Source of the DNA: an uncultured Clostridia bacterium
GTDB lineage: Bacteria > Bacillota > Clostridia > Lachnospirales > CAG-274
Direction of reading: 5' to 3'
Assembly: GCA_944376805.1 (NCBI GenBank)
Contig: CALWDX010000070.1
Span: 1 to 64,000 of the forward strand
DNA: 64,000 nt
The notes below the pieces were generated by a model. The model was not told the DNA's origin and made no database searches. It worked only from the letters and a program-made list of their open reading frames with translations. Every line of letters begins with the position of its first letter. Within the stretch, counting starts at the first letter, position 1. Positions 15,592 to 25,200 of this stretch are shown in pieces. The position numbers and the translations under genes are program-made.

Positions 15592-16242
15592 ATGGAAAAA
15601 TTTGAAATTAAAAATATGTTATATAAATGCAATTTAAAAAGTAGAGCTTTAAGTGTAATATTATATTTATTAGATAGAGCAAACAAAGATTTAGTGTGTT
15701 TTCCTAGTATCAAAACTATATCTAAAGACTTGAATATATCTGTTTCTACAACAAAAAGAGCTTTAAATAACCTTGTAGAAACAGGCTTTATTGAAAAGAT
15801 AGAAAGATTTTTAGATACAACAGGTAAACAAACATCTAACCTATATATTATCAATGTAGAAAATATCGAAAATCTTAAAAATGTAGAAAAAGTAGAAAAG
15901 GTTAAAGAAGAAAAAGAAATTTTAGAAATATTTGAAGAACAAAAAGAAGAAAGTACACAAAATAATATAACAGAAGATAAAATAAGCACAGAAATTAATA
16001 AAAAAGATGAAGGAAAAGTTAAAAATAAGGTATGCCTTAAGGAAAGTATGCCTATAAAAATTATTAAAAACTTAACTATTATAGAGATTGTAAAAACTCT
16101 TGCAAATTTTAAATATAAAAATTTTAAAAATGATGTACTTAAAAAAATCAAAAATATTAGTTGTGTACTAAATTATGGAAATATGGACTACACCCCAGTT
16201 CATTTTTACCTCCCCTTTAACTTACAATTTAACAATATATAA
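15592..16242 (+). CDS. Winged-helix DNA-binding protein (replication or regulation)
   Basis: The protein of 216 residues starts at ATG 15592, preceded by GGAG; an in-frame ATG 45 bases upstream overlaps the previous gene and has no binding site. Residues about 10-75 form a helix-turn-helix of the HTH_36 type (CFPSIKTISKDLNISVSTT, then RALNNLVETGFIEKIER). A long Lys/Glu-rich linker follows, then an unassigned C-terminal part. Similar proteins in mobile elements act as replication initiators or regulators. The C-terminus (TPVHFYLPFNLQF) is not recognisable. Confidence 0.65.
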   Translation: MEKFEIKNMLYKCNLKSRALSVILYLLDRANKDLVCFPSIKTISKDLNISVSTTKRALNNLVETGFIEKIERFLDTTGKQTSNLYIINVENIENLKNVEKVEKVKEEKEILEIFEEQKEESTQNNITEDKISTEINKKDEGKVKNKVCLKESMPIKIIKNLTIIEIVKTLANFKYKNFKNDVLKKIKNISCVLNYGNMDYTPVHFYLPFNLQFNNI

Positions 16243-16341
16243 AATTGAAAAAGAAGTAATATGTAGTTCAAAAATATGTAGAAAATAATCTATAAATTTT
16301 GTATAATATTGTGTATAGAAAGAATTTTGGGAGATTTTGGT

Positions 16342-18918
16342 ATGTTAAGAAAGAGTAAGTATCATATATTTTATGAAATATCGGAAATTAATAAATTAAT
16401 AACCAGTAAAGGATATGACAGATTAATCCCTACTTTTTCATCTTCTGCTATGAAAGTATATCCACATCAAATAGCTGAAACAATGTTTGCACTAGATAGC
16501 AATGAAAAAGGGTTAATACTAGGCAATGAGGCTGGGCTTGGAAAGACATTTACATCTATGATTTTTATATCACAAAATTATATAGAGGGTAAGAAAATAT
16601 TAATAGTTACACCGTTATCATTAATAGGACAATGGAATGAGCTTATTGCTTATAACTTAACATTAGATTATAAAGTATTAACTGGAGAAGAAAAGCCAGA
16701 AGAAAATATGTTTAATGATAAAGTAGTATTGACAACATACGAGTATTTAAACAACAAATTTGATTTATTAAGAAAAGCTAGCTTTGATATAGTTATATTT
16801 GATGAGGCACAGAGAGTAGGTAGCTTTTACAATGATAAAAATAAATATATTAATAATTTAAGAGAGTGTGTAAGAAATAGCTTTAAACTATTATTAACAC
16901 CATTACCATTTGAAATAAATATATTAAAATTATATGGTGTTATAAAATTTATAGATGAAAATGCTTTTAATGGAATAGATAAAGATACATTTTTTAAAAG
17001 GTATTACAAAAAAGAAGAAAATTATACAGAGCTATTAAATGAAGTAAATAAGTATTGTTTTAGAACATTAAAAAGCCAAGTAAAGCACTATGTAAAAATA
17101 CCAAATAGAGTAATAAAGATGATAAAATATAACTTTAATACTAAAGAAGAAAAGTTATATGCTATGATAGAAAATTACTTACAAATGGAAAATAAAAAGA
17201 TATTTCCTAAAATGGAGCTATACGACTTAACACTAATGTTTACTAAAAACTTATCATCATCTGTAAATAGCTTTTCAAATATGCTTGAAAATGTAATAAA
17301 AAGAGCTGAAAGTATAGAAAATTGTAATGAAGAATTAGAGAAATTAAAAACAATGCTAGAGTTTACAAAAAGTATAAAATCTAGTGATAAAACAAAACAA
17401 TTACAATTAATATTAAAAAATGGGTTTAATAGTTTAAAAAAAGTAGGAGCTAATAAAAAAGCTATTATATTTACAGAAAGTAAGGCAACACAGCAATATT
17501 TATATAATGTTTTAAAGGGTAAATATAAAGTTTTGGGGTTTAATGGGGACAATAGTCGTGATTATAAAATAATAGACGATTTTAAAAGAAAATTTGATAT
17601 ATTAATAGCAACAGATATAGCTTCAGAAGGCTTTAATTTAGATTTTTGTTGTTTTGTAATAAATTATGATTTACCTTATAATGTGTTAAAGTTAGAGCAA
17701 CGTATAAGTAGGTGTCATAGGCAAGGACAAGCATTTGATGTATTAGTTGTAAACTTTTTTAATGAAAATAATTTTTATGATATTCGTTTAATGGAGCTTA
17801 TAAACAAAAGGTTAAAACAATTTAATAGTATAATGGGAATGACAGATACTGTTATAGATTTTTCTGAAGATATGGAAATAAATTTACGAACTAAAGAAGA
17901 AATAGAACAAGAATATAATAACATATTAGAAGATAATAGAGAAGAAAATATACAATTATTAGATAATACAGAAACAATAGTAAAATATGTATTTAACAAA
18001 GAAATAGAAGAAAAATATACAATAAATACAGCCTATTTAAAATATAAAAATGATTTTATAAATAATGTTATATGGGAGCTTGCAAAATTTGTTCTTGAAG
18101 ATGAAAAAGGCTTTAAATGTGATGAAGAAACAAGAACAATAAGTATAATAAAAAAATCTATACCTAAAAGCATATATCAAACGGCAGTAGAAAAAGAAAT
18201 AAAATATAGTATGTATGATAGGAACATAGGAATAAGCCACCATAATTATCTAACATTTACAAGTAATATTACAAGAAAATTGTTACTTGACTTTCAAATA
18301 AAGCTAAACAAGTTAAAAGGATATGCTAAAATTAAAGTTAAGGAAAATATAGAGCCTTGTTATATTTTAGGGTATAAATTAAAAAATAACATACATTTTG
18401 TAAATGATTTATTTTGTGAGCTTATAGGAATTACTAAAACAGGTACAATATTAACAAATGAAATATGTGGGGAAATAATGACTTTAGATATAGAACAAAT
18501 AGAAGAATTAGATTACATAAACATTGAAAATATAAAAGAATTAGAAAAACATTTAGATAAATCAAAGTATAAAAAAATGTTTATAGAAAAAATAACAAAA
18601 AAGGCTGGTATAAAAGAAAATATAATAAAAGAAGATTTAAAAACACAAAAATTAAAGTTAAAAAGTAATATTAATAATCTAAAAACAGAATTAAATATAC
18701 TAAAAGAACAACTTAATCAACCTATTAATAGAATTGAAAAGTTAAGCATTAATAAAAAAATAAATTTAAAAGAAAAGGAGCTTAAAAAACTAGAACAAGA
18801 TTTATTTTTAGATGAAATAAGACTTGAAAATAATTATAATAATAGTATTGAAAACTTAAAGGAAAAAGAAAAATTTGAAGTAAATTTTGAAAGAGTATTT
18901 ATTGTAGAAATATGTTAA
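16342..18918 (+). CDS. SNF2-type DEAD/DEAH-box helicase
   Basis: The 858-residue protein starts at ATG 16342 after GGGAG. It has a complete superfamily 2 core: Walker A NEAGLGKTFTSM (about residue 64), TPLSLIGQW, DEAQ (about 153), and C-terminal motifs V-VI ATDIASEGFNLDF and RISRCHRQGQ (about 452). After the core come about 350 residues of unknown type ending in a long coiled coil (about 760-845). Such proteins translocate along double-stranded DNA; mobile-element copies may serve defence or transfer. It is directly followed by toxin-antitoxin units and a type III restriction system. It may be a defence helicase, but no partner nuclease is adjacent. Confidence 0.8.
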   Translation: MLRKSKYHIFYEISEINKLITSKGYDRLIPTFSSSAMKVYPHQIAETMFALDSNEKGLILGNEAGLGKTFTSMIFISQNYIEGKKILIVTPLSLIGQWNELIAYNLTLDYKVLTGEEKPEENMFNDKVVLTTYEYLNNKFDLLRKASFDIVIFDEAQRVGSFYNDKNKYINNLRECVRNSFKLLLTPLPFEINILKLYGVIKFIDENAFNGIDKDTFFKRYYKKEENYTELLNEVNKYCFRTLKSQVKHYVKIPNRVIKMIKYNFNTKEEKLYAMIENYLQMENKKIFPKMELYDLTLMFTKNLSSSVNSFSNMLENVIKRAESIENCNEELEKLKTMLEFTKSIKSSDKTKQLQLILKNGFNSLKKVGANKKAIIFTESKATQQYLYNVLKGKYKVLGFNGDNSRDYKIIDDFKRKFDILIATDIASEGFNLDFCCFVINYDLPYNVLKLEQRISRCHRQGQAFDVLVVNFFNENNFYDIRLMELINKRLKQFNSIMGMTDTVIDFSEDMEINLRTKEEIEQEYNNILEDNREENIQLLDNTETIVKYVFNKEIEEKYTINTAYLKYKNDFINNVIWELAKFVLEDEKGFKCDEETRTISIIKKSIPKSIYQTAVEKEIKYSMYDRNIGISHHNYLTFTSNITRKLLLDFQIKLNKLKGYAKIKVKENIEPCYILGYKLKNNIHFVNDLFCELIGITKTGTILTNEICGEIMTLDIEQIEELDYINIENIKELEKHLDKSKYKKMFIEKITKKAGIKENIIKEDLKTQKLKLKSNINNLKTELNILKEQLNQPINRIEKLSINKKINLKEKELKKLEQDLFLDEIRLENNYNNSIENLKEKEKFEVNFERVFIVEIC

Positions 18919-18934
18919 AAGTTTGTGAAAAATA

Positions 18935-18963
18935 TTGTAAACAATAAAAAAATGTAGTAAAAT
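18935..18963 (+). promoter_or_regulatory. Promoter of type I toxin mRNA 1
   Basis: TTGTAA (18935-18940) and TAAAAT (18958-18963) have a 17-base spacer. Transcription would begin near 18971, exactly where the long inverted repeat starts. Confidence 0.55.
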
Positions 18964-18970
18964 AAAAAAG

Positions 18971-19250
18971 GGCAATTAGAACAGTAAGTGTTGTTACTTA
19001 CAACCAACAATGTTTTATACTTATACTGATTAATATAAATATAAAACAGAGGAGGTGAACTTCTATCTTAAAAAGATAGGAGGTGATGTTATGAGTACAT
19101 ATGAAACAATAGTAGTATTATTTCTTATACTAAATTTTGTTGTATTACTTATTAACAACATAAAAAAGTAATAGCACCCAACCCTAGCAAAGTTTCGTGC
19201 TATTACTAAAATCAAAATAGTATAAAACATTGTTGGCAATTCTAATTGCC
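18971..19250. repeat. Nested inverted repeat around toxin gene 1
   Basis: GGCAATTAGAA (18971-18981) and the 18 bases 19004-19021 are perfectly complementary, in nested order, to 19240-19250 and 19219-19236. In the toxin mRNA the 5' leader can therefore pair with the 3' tail over 29 bp. The antisense RNA begins with the same sequence as the mRNA leader. Confidence 0.85.
19091..19171 (+). CDS. Small holin-like toxin of a type I toxin-antitoxin unit (copy 1)
   Basis: The 26-residue peptide MSTYETIVVLFLILNFVVLL plus INNIKK has the shape of the putative holin-like toxins of Firmicutes type I systems: an M-x-T-Y/F-E start, one membrane helix and a basic tail. It is preceded by AGGAGGTGATG, by a small hairpin (CTATCTT/AAGATAG) and by a second GGAGGTGA site further up, an arrangement that could serve as a ribosome standby site. 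It would depolarise the membrane if overexpressed. Repression is expected from the antisense RNA at 19161-19257 and by 5'-3' pairing of its own mRNA. Confidence 0.75.
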   Translation: MSTYETIVVLFLILNFVVLLINNIKK

Positions 19251-19257
19251 TTTTGTT
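19161..19257 (-). ncRNA. Predicted antisense antitoxin RNA 1
   Basis: A minus-strand promoter is visible: TTACAA (plus 19286-19291) and TATAAT (plus 19264-19269) with a 16-base spacer. The transcript would run from about 19257 leftwards over the toxin 3' region and end at a hairpin (GTAATAGCAC/GTGCTATTAC, 19168-19206) that is followed by six T residues only on the minus strand. Length about 97 nt. Confidence 0.6.
19235..19256 (+). terminator. Terminator of toxin mRNA 1
   Basis: The hairpin GGCAAT/ATTGCC with a four-base loop is followed by TTTTGTT. The stem bases also form the 3' arm of the long inverted repeat. Confidence 0.5.
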
Positions 19258-19307
19258 AATTTAATTATACAATAAAAGAAATAATTTGTAAAGGGAGAAT
19301 ATAAAAA

Positions 19308-19406
19308 ATGACTACATTTGAAAAAGTAATGATAATACTTTTAACATTAAATCTTATTACAACGATTATATCAATAATATTAAGATTAAAAAACTTTAAA
19401 AAGTAA
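19308..19406 (+). CDS. Small holin-like toxin of a type I toxin-antitoxin unit (copy 2)
   Basis: The 32-residue peptide begins MTTFEKVMIILLTLNLITT, continues with a hydrophobic Ile-rich stretch and ends in a basic tail (LRLKNFKK), parallel to copy 1 at 19091. The start follows AAAGGGAG. Its 3' end runs into an AGTAATAGCAC/GTGCTATTACT hairpin equivalent to that of copy 1, and it has its own downstream antisense promoter. The 5'-3' inverted repeat of copy 1 is not present, so control may rely on the antisense RNA alone. Confidence 0.7.
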   Translation: MTTFEKVMIILLTLNLITTIISIILRLKNFKK

Positions 19407-19506
19407 TAGCACAATTAAGTGCTATTACTTTAACTTAAGAAGTTTAACCTAATAGTATTTAATTATGCTATTAGGTTTGAAAAAATTTAAAAAATTAATT
19501 TTACCT
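19396..19506 (-). ncRNA. Predicted antisense antitoxin RNA 2
   Basis: A minus-strand promoter with the same boxes as for antitoxin 1, TTACAA (plus 19535-19540) and TATAAT (plus 19513-19518), 16-base spacer, would start a transcript near 19506. It would end at the hairpin 19402-19430, which is followed by five T residues on the minus strand. A second hairpin (19446-19455/19468-19477) lies within it. Confidence 0.6.
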
Positions 19507-19556
19507 AAATTAATTATATAATAAAAGTTATAATTTGTAAAGTAGGAGATTGAAAA

Positions 19557-21380
19557 ATGGACGGTTATTCAAAGGACATTGTAAAAGAGGATATAGAGAA
19601 ATTAAAAAGCATATTTCCACAGTGTGTAGTTGAGGGCAAGGTTAAGATAGACCAATTATTAAATATATTAGGTGAATATGATGAAAAAGATTTTGAAAAA
19701 TATGAGTTTACGTGGAAAGGTAAAAACGAATGTTACAAAGTAGCAAGGGAGAGAACAAGAGCAACATTATTACCTTGTGAAAGTGAAAGTGTAAATTTTA
19801 ATGATACCCAAAACATATACATAGAGGGGGACAACCTAGAGGTATTAAAAATATTGCAACAAGGCTATTACAACAAAATTAAAATGATATACATAGACCC
19901 ACCATATAACACAGGAAATGATTTTGTATATAAAGATAATTACAAAGATAGCCTTGCAAATTATAAAAATATAGTAAGTAGCACAGGTAAATCTAACCCA
20001 GAAACAAGTGGGCGTTTCCATACAGATTGGCTTAATATGATATTTCCTCGTTTAATGCTTGCCCATACTCTTTTAAAAGATGATGGTGTTATTTTTATTA
20101 GCATAGATGATAATGAGGTGGACAACCTTAAAAAAATGTGTAATGAAATTTTTGGGGAGAATAATTTTGTAACCCAAATATCTTGGGAGTGTTTAGATAC
20201 AATAAAAAATGATGCAAAATATTTTTCAGATAATAATGAGTATATTATATGTTATGCAAAAAACATTGAAAAATTAGTTATACAAGGTATTAAAAAAGGT
20301 GAAAAGCAAGAAAAATATTATAGAAATTATGATAATGATGAAAGAGGTAAATATCTTTTAACACCTTTACACGCTAAAAGTGGTACAGAGGCTAGTTTAT
20401 ATACATATATATTTTCTAATGGACAAGTATGGGAAGCTCCAAAAGGTACATATCCTAGATTTTCTAAAGAAACACTAAAAAATTTAGAAATGGATAATAG
20501 AATTTATTTAGACCCAACAGGAAAAAAAGTACCCCAGAAAAAGACATTTTTAAGTGAAGTAGGAGATAGAATGCCACCAAAGACATTTTGGAGTTTTTCA
20601 GAATTTGGAAGTACAAGACAATCTAATAAAGAATTATCTGAATTAATCGGAAAAGGTATATTTCAAAATTCTAAACCTTCAAAGTTAATAAAAATAATTA
20701 TAGATATAATAAAAATGGATAAAGATGATATAATACTAGACTTTTTCAGTGGTTCGGCAACAACTGCTCACGCAGTAATGCAACTTAATGCAGAAGACGG
20801 TGGTAACCGTAAATATATAATGGTTCAATTACCACAATTATGTGATGAAAAAACAGAGGCTTACAAAAACGGTTATAAAAATATATGTGAAATAGGTAAA
20901 GAACGTATTAGACGAGCTGGAGCTAAAATAAAAGAAGAAATGGAAAATACAGAAAATTTAGATATAGGCTTTAGGGTGTTTAAGCTAGATAGTACAAACT
21001 TTAATAGGTGGAATGTACATTTAACAACAGAAGAAGATTTACAACAATTTTTAAATAATGCTAAAACTCTTGTAAATGGAAGAACAGAAGTAGAGGCTAT
21101 TTTTGAAATACTTATAAAAAATGGCTTTCCTTTAACAGAAAAAATTTATAGTTTAGATATAGATGACTATAAATTTTATTACATAAGTGAAGATTGTTTA
21201 GTTATGATTAGTTTTGAGGAAAATATCCCTATTGAAATTATAGAAAAAGCTATCGAATACGCTCCAGCTAAAATAATTTTTAGTAGAAAAGCATTTAAAG
21301 ATACTTCAGAAATGGTAACTGCTAAACATATTATTAGTAAAGAGTTTTCTTACGGACAAATAGAAGTAGAATTTTTATAA
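19557..21380 (+). CDS. mod: Type III restriction-modification system, DNA adenine methyltransferase (Mod)
   Basis: The 607-residue protein contains the beta-class N6-adenine methyltransferase motifs: DPPYNTGND (motif IV, about residue 115) before DFFSGSATTAHAVM (motif I, S-adenosylmethionine binding, about 394). The length fits Mod subunits. Between the motifs lies the target-recognition region, expected to vary between elements. It methylates the asymmetric target on one strand and directs the Res subunit. ATG follows AGTAGGAG, and the leader repeats the sequence upstream of toxin 2, including the minus-strand promoter. The Res gene (22265) is downstream, separated by an Rpn-family gene. Confidence 0.93.
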   Translation: MDGYSKDIVKEDIEKLKSIFPQCVVEGKVKIDQLLNILGEYDEKDFEKYEFTWKGKNECYKVARERTRATLLPCESESVNFNDTQNIYIEGDNLEVLKILQQGYYNKIKMIYIDPPYNTGNDFVYKDNYKDSLANYKNIVSSTGKSNPETSGRFHTDWLNMIFPRLMLAHTLLKDDGVIFISIDDNEVDNLKKMCNEIFGENNFVTQISWECLDTIKNDAKYFSDNNEYIICYAKNIEKLVIQGIKKGEKQEKYYRNYDNDERGKYLLTPLHAKSGTEASLYTYIFSNGQVWEAPKGTYPRFSKETLKNLEMDNRIYLDPTGKKVPQKKTFLSEVGDRMPPKTFWSFSEFGSTRQSNKELSELIGKGIFQNSKPSKLIKIIIDIIKMDKDDIILDFFSGSATTAHAVMQLNAEDGGNRKYIMVQLPQLCDEKTEAYKNGYKNICEIGKERIRRAGAKIKEEMENTENLDIGFRVFKLDSTNFNRWNVHLTTEEDLQQFLNNAKTLVNGRTEVEAIFEILIKNGFPLTEKIYSLDIDDYKFYYISEDCLVMISFEENIPIEIIEKAIEYAPAKIIFSRKAFKDTSEMVTAKHIISKEFSYGQIEVEFL

Positions 21381-21414
21381 AAATTATGATAAAATATAAA
21401 TATAGGAGTTAATA

Positions 21415-22206
21415 ATGGACATTGAAAAGTGGGAAGATTTGACTATAAGTAATGATTTTATATTTGCAAAATTAATGACTGATAAAGAAATATGTAAAGA
21501 AATAATAGAAAACTTACTACACATAAAAATAAAAGACATAAAATATATACAAGAACAAAAAACTATAAATATAAAATATGACGCAAAAAGCATAAGGCTA
21601 GATGTATATGTAGAAGCAGATAATAAAATATACAACATAGAAATGCAAGTGGTAAATAAAAAAGATTTAGCCAAAAGAAGTAGATACTATCAAGGGCTTA
21701 TAGATTTAGATACAATAGAAAAAGGCGAAACATATAAAAAATTAAAAGAAAGTTATGTAATATTTATATGTACATTTGACCCTTTTGGAGAAAAACTACC
21801 TAAATATGAATTTAGATATTATTGCAAAGATAAAAAAGAGCTAGAGCTAAAAGACGAAGCATATAAAATATTTTTTAATGCAAAAGCAGTTAATGAAGAA
21901 AAAGATAAAAATATAAAATCATTTTTAAAGTATTTAAACGGCGAAAAAGATGATAATAAATTTATAGAAAAAATAGATGAAAAAATAAAGAAAATAAAAG
22001 ATAACAAAGAATGGAGGCAAGAGTATATGACACTTTTAATGAGAGAAAAAGAAATAGCTGAAGAAAACTTTGAAAAAGGCGTAAAAGAAGGATTAAAAGA
22101 AGGTATTAAACTCCTAAAAGAATTTAATATACCTAATAATGAAATAGTAAAAAGAATAATGAAGGATTATCATTTAACAGAAGAAGAAGCTAAAACTTAT
22201 TTATAA
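21415..22206 (+). CDS. Rpn-family PD-(D/E)XK nuclease
   Basis: The 263-residue protein matches the Rpn/'PD-(D/E)XK family transposase' group: N-terminal DLTISNDFIFAKLMTDKEIC, then RLDVYVEADNKIYNIEMQV with the D...E-x-Q nuclease core, and a C-terminal coiled, helix-rich tail with repeated KEGLKEGIKLLKE. Rpn proteins are RecA-independent recombination-promoting DNA endonucleases in E. coli, and related proteins have been linked to phage defence. It sits between mod and res with its own RBS and a terminator behind it. It may be an additional effector of the restriction island. Confidence 0.85.
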   Translation: MDIEKWEDLTISNDFIFAKLMTDKEICKEIIENLLHIKIKDIKYIQEQKTINIKYDAKSIRLDVYVEADNKIYNIEMQVVNKKDLAKRSRYYQGLIDLDTIEKGETYKKLKESYVIFICTFDPFGEKLPKYEFRYYCKDKKELELKDEAYKIFFNAKAVNEEKDKNIKSFLKYLNGEKDDNKFIEKIDEKIKKIKDNKEWRQEYMTLLMREKEIAEENFEKGVKEGLKEGIKLLKEFNIPNNEIVKRIMKDYHLTEEEAKTYL

Positions 22207-22216
22207 ACTTAATCTT

Positions 22217-22247
22217 AACCAGTAGAAATAAAATCTACTGGTTTTTA
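22217..22247 (+). terminator. Intrinsic terminator between rpn and res
   Basis: AACCAGTAGA pairs with TCTACTGGTT, loop AATAAAA, then a T-run. Res transcription must therefore read through or use a nearby promoter. Confidence 0.7.
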
Positions 22248-22264
22248 TAAGGAGGGTTGAAAAA

Positions 22265-25200
22265 TTGAAAATTAAATTTAAAGAACAATCATTTCAAAAA
22301 CAAGCTATTCAAAGTGTTGTAAATTTATTTAATGGACAAAACAAACAAGATTATACCACAACATATAACAATGATGACACTCAAATGACTTTTATAGCTA
22401 ATGATATTAGCTTAAATTACATAAATATACCTAACGAAAAAATACTTGAAAATATGCAAAGAGTACAAAAACAAAATATGTTGCAAACTACAAATGATAT
22501 ACAAAACAACACTTTTTGCATAGAAATGGAAACAGGCACAGGTAAAACTTATACTTATACAAAAACTATTTTTGAACTTAATAAAAAATATGGCTTTAAA
22601 AAATTTATTATAGTTGTACCAAGTATTGCTATTAAACAAGGTGTGTTTAAGTCTTTTCAAATAATGGAAGATGAGCTTAAAAAATATAACGTAAATTACA
22701 ATGTTTTTATTTATAATTCTAGTAAATTAAATCAAGTTAAAAGCTTTGCTACCTCTAATAATATTGAAATAATGATTATAAATATTGACGCTTTTAAAAA
22801 AGATGAAAATATTATAAATCAAGATAATGACAAATTAGCTAGAACTCCAATAGAATATATTAAAGAAACTAACCCTATTGTTATTATAGATGAGCCTCAA
22901 TCAGTGGATAATACAGAAAAATCTAAAGATGCTATAAACTCTCTTAACCCTTTAGCAATTTTAAAATATTCTGCTACACATAGAGAAAAAATTAATCTAA
23001 TTTATAGATTAACACCAGTTGATGCTTTTCAAATGGGTATAGTTAAGGGCATTTCTGTTGCTAGTGTTTCTTCTTCACAAGATTTTAATACACCTTATTT
23101 AAAACTTTTAGATGTATCTATGGAGAATGGTGTAACTGGTGGTATAAACTTTAAAGCTAAATTAGAACTAGATATATTAAAAAATGGGAAGATTACAAGA
23201 ACTAAAAAAACGCTAAAGCAAAATGACGATTTAGAACTTATTACTAATAGACCAGAATACAACGGCTATATAATTACAAATATAGATTGTACTGAAAATA
23301 ATGAGCATATAGAATTTGCTAATACTGAAACTTTAAAATTAGGCAAAGCAATAGGAGATATAGACGAAAATTTAATAAAAAGAGAACAAATTAAACGTAC
23401 TATTGAGCAACACCTTGAAAAAGAACTTATTTATACAGATTTAGGAATAAAAGTTTTATCTTTATTTTTTATTGATAGAGTAAATAATTATAGGTTGGAT
23501 AATGGAGAAAAAGGTATATACGCTCAAATGTTTGAAGAATGTTATACAGAGCTTATAAACTTGCCTAAATATGAAATATTAAAGGAAAGATTTACACAGC
23601 CAATATACAAGATACATAACGGTTATTTTTCTAAAGATAAAAAAGGTAATTTAAAAAATACTAAAGGGGAAAGCAATGAAGATGAAAATACTTATAAAAC
23701 TATTATGCAAGATAAAGAGTATTTATTATCCTTTGAGTGTCCTTTAAGATTTATTTTCTCTCATAGTGCTTTAAAAGAGGGCTGGGACAATCCTAACGTT
23801 TTTCAAGTTTGTACTCTTATCGAACAAAAATCAAAATTCAGTGCAAGACAAAAAATAGGTAGAGGCTTAAGGCTATGTGTTAATCAAGATGGAGAACGTA
23901 TAGAAGATAAAAATATTAATATATTGCACATTATAGCTAATGAAAGCTTTGAAGACTTTGCTAAAAACTTGCAAAAAGAAATTGAAGAAGAAACTGGCTT
24001 AAAATTTGGTAGCATTGATATAACTTCTTTTATAGGTATTACCTATGAACAGACTATTATAGAACAAGTTAATATAAAAAATGAAGAAGCTACTGAAATT
24101 TTAAATCATTTTCAAAAAGTAGGTTACGTTGACAATAAAGGTAATGTTGATACTGAAAAAATTAAAAATGATATAAAAGATGATTTTTTTAATATTCCAG
24201 AAAAATTTGAAAATGTTAAAAAAGAAGTTGAAACTATATTTACACAGCAAAAAATTGAAAATATTAATACAGAAGTATTAACTAATATTACCTATGAAAA
24301 AATTACTAAAGAAGAAAAAACAACAACAGAAGATGACGCAATAGAAATCTTTAAATCTTTTAAAGATAATAAATATATTGATAATAAAGGACAAGTTACT
24401 ACCACTTTGAAACAAGATTTAGAAACAGGTAATTTAAAATTACCAGAAAGATTTGAAAATGCTAAAAATAATATAAATAATATTGTTATAAAATCTACTA
24501 TGAAATTACCTATTAATAATGCTAATAAACAAGTATTAGTTAAGTTAAATAAACAAGTATTAGTAAGTCCAGAATTTTTAGAGTTATGGGAAAAAGTAAA
24601 ATATAAAACAAAATATAGATTTAAACTAGATGAAGAAACATATAAAAAAGAATGTATCCAAAAGTTAAAAGAAATGCCTACAATACATAAAGTTAGAATT
24701 GAAACTACAAATGCAGATATTAATGTAGAAAAAGACGGTGTTTTTTCTCAAGAAAAAAATAAACAATTTACAAATATAGATAATAAAGAATATGATTTGA
24801 CTTTAGAAAATTTATGGGAAATAGCTGAAAAATCTTCTGTACATATAAATTTAGTCTTAGAGGTGCTTTATGAAAGTGGTAGACTAAATGAAATTTATAA
24901 TGACCCTATAAAATTTACAGAACAAGTAATTGATATTTTAAAAGAAGTACAAGCTAAAACTATTATTGATGGTATATATTATATAAAAAATGAAGATGAA
25001 GAATATTATATACAAGAAGTTTTTGATACAAGTGAAATAATTGCTTATTTAGATAAAAATGCACTTAAAATTGAACATAATAAAACACCTTATGATTATG
25101 TAGTTTATGATAGTGAAACAATAGAAAAAAGTTTTGCTAAAGCTCTAGATAATGACCCTAGTGTAAAAATGTTTTTTAAATTTCCATCAAGGTTTAAAAT

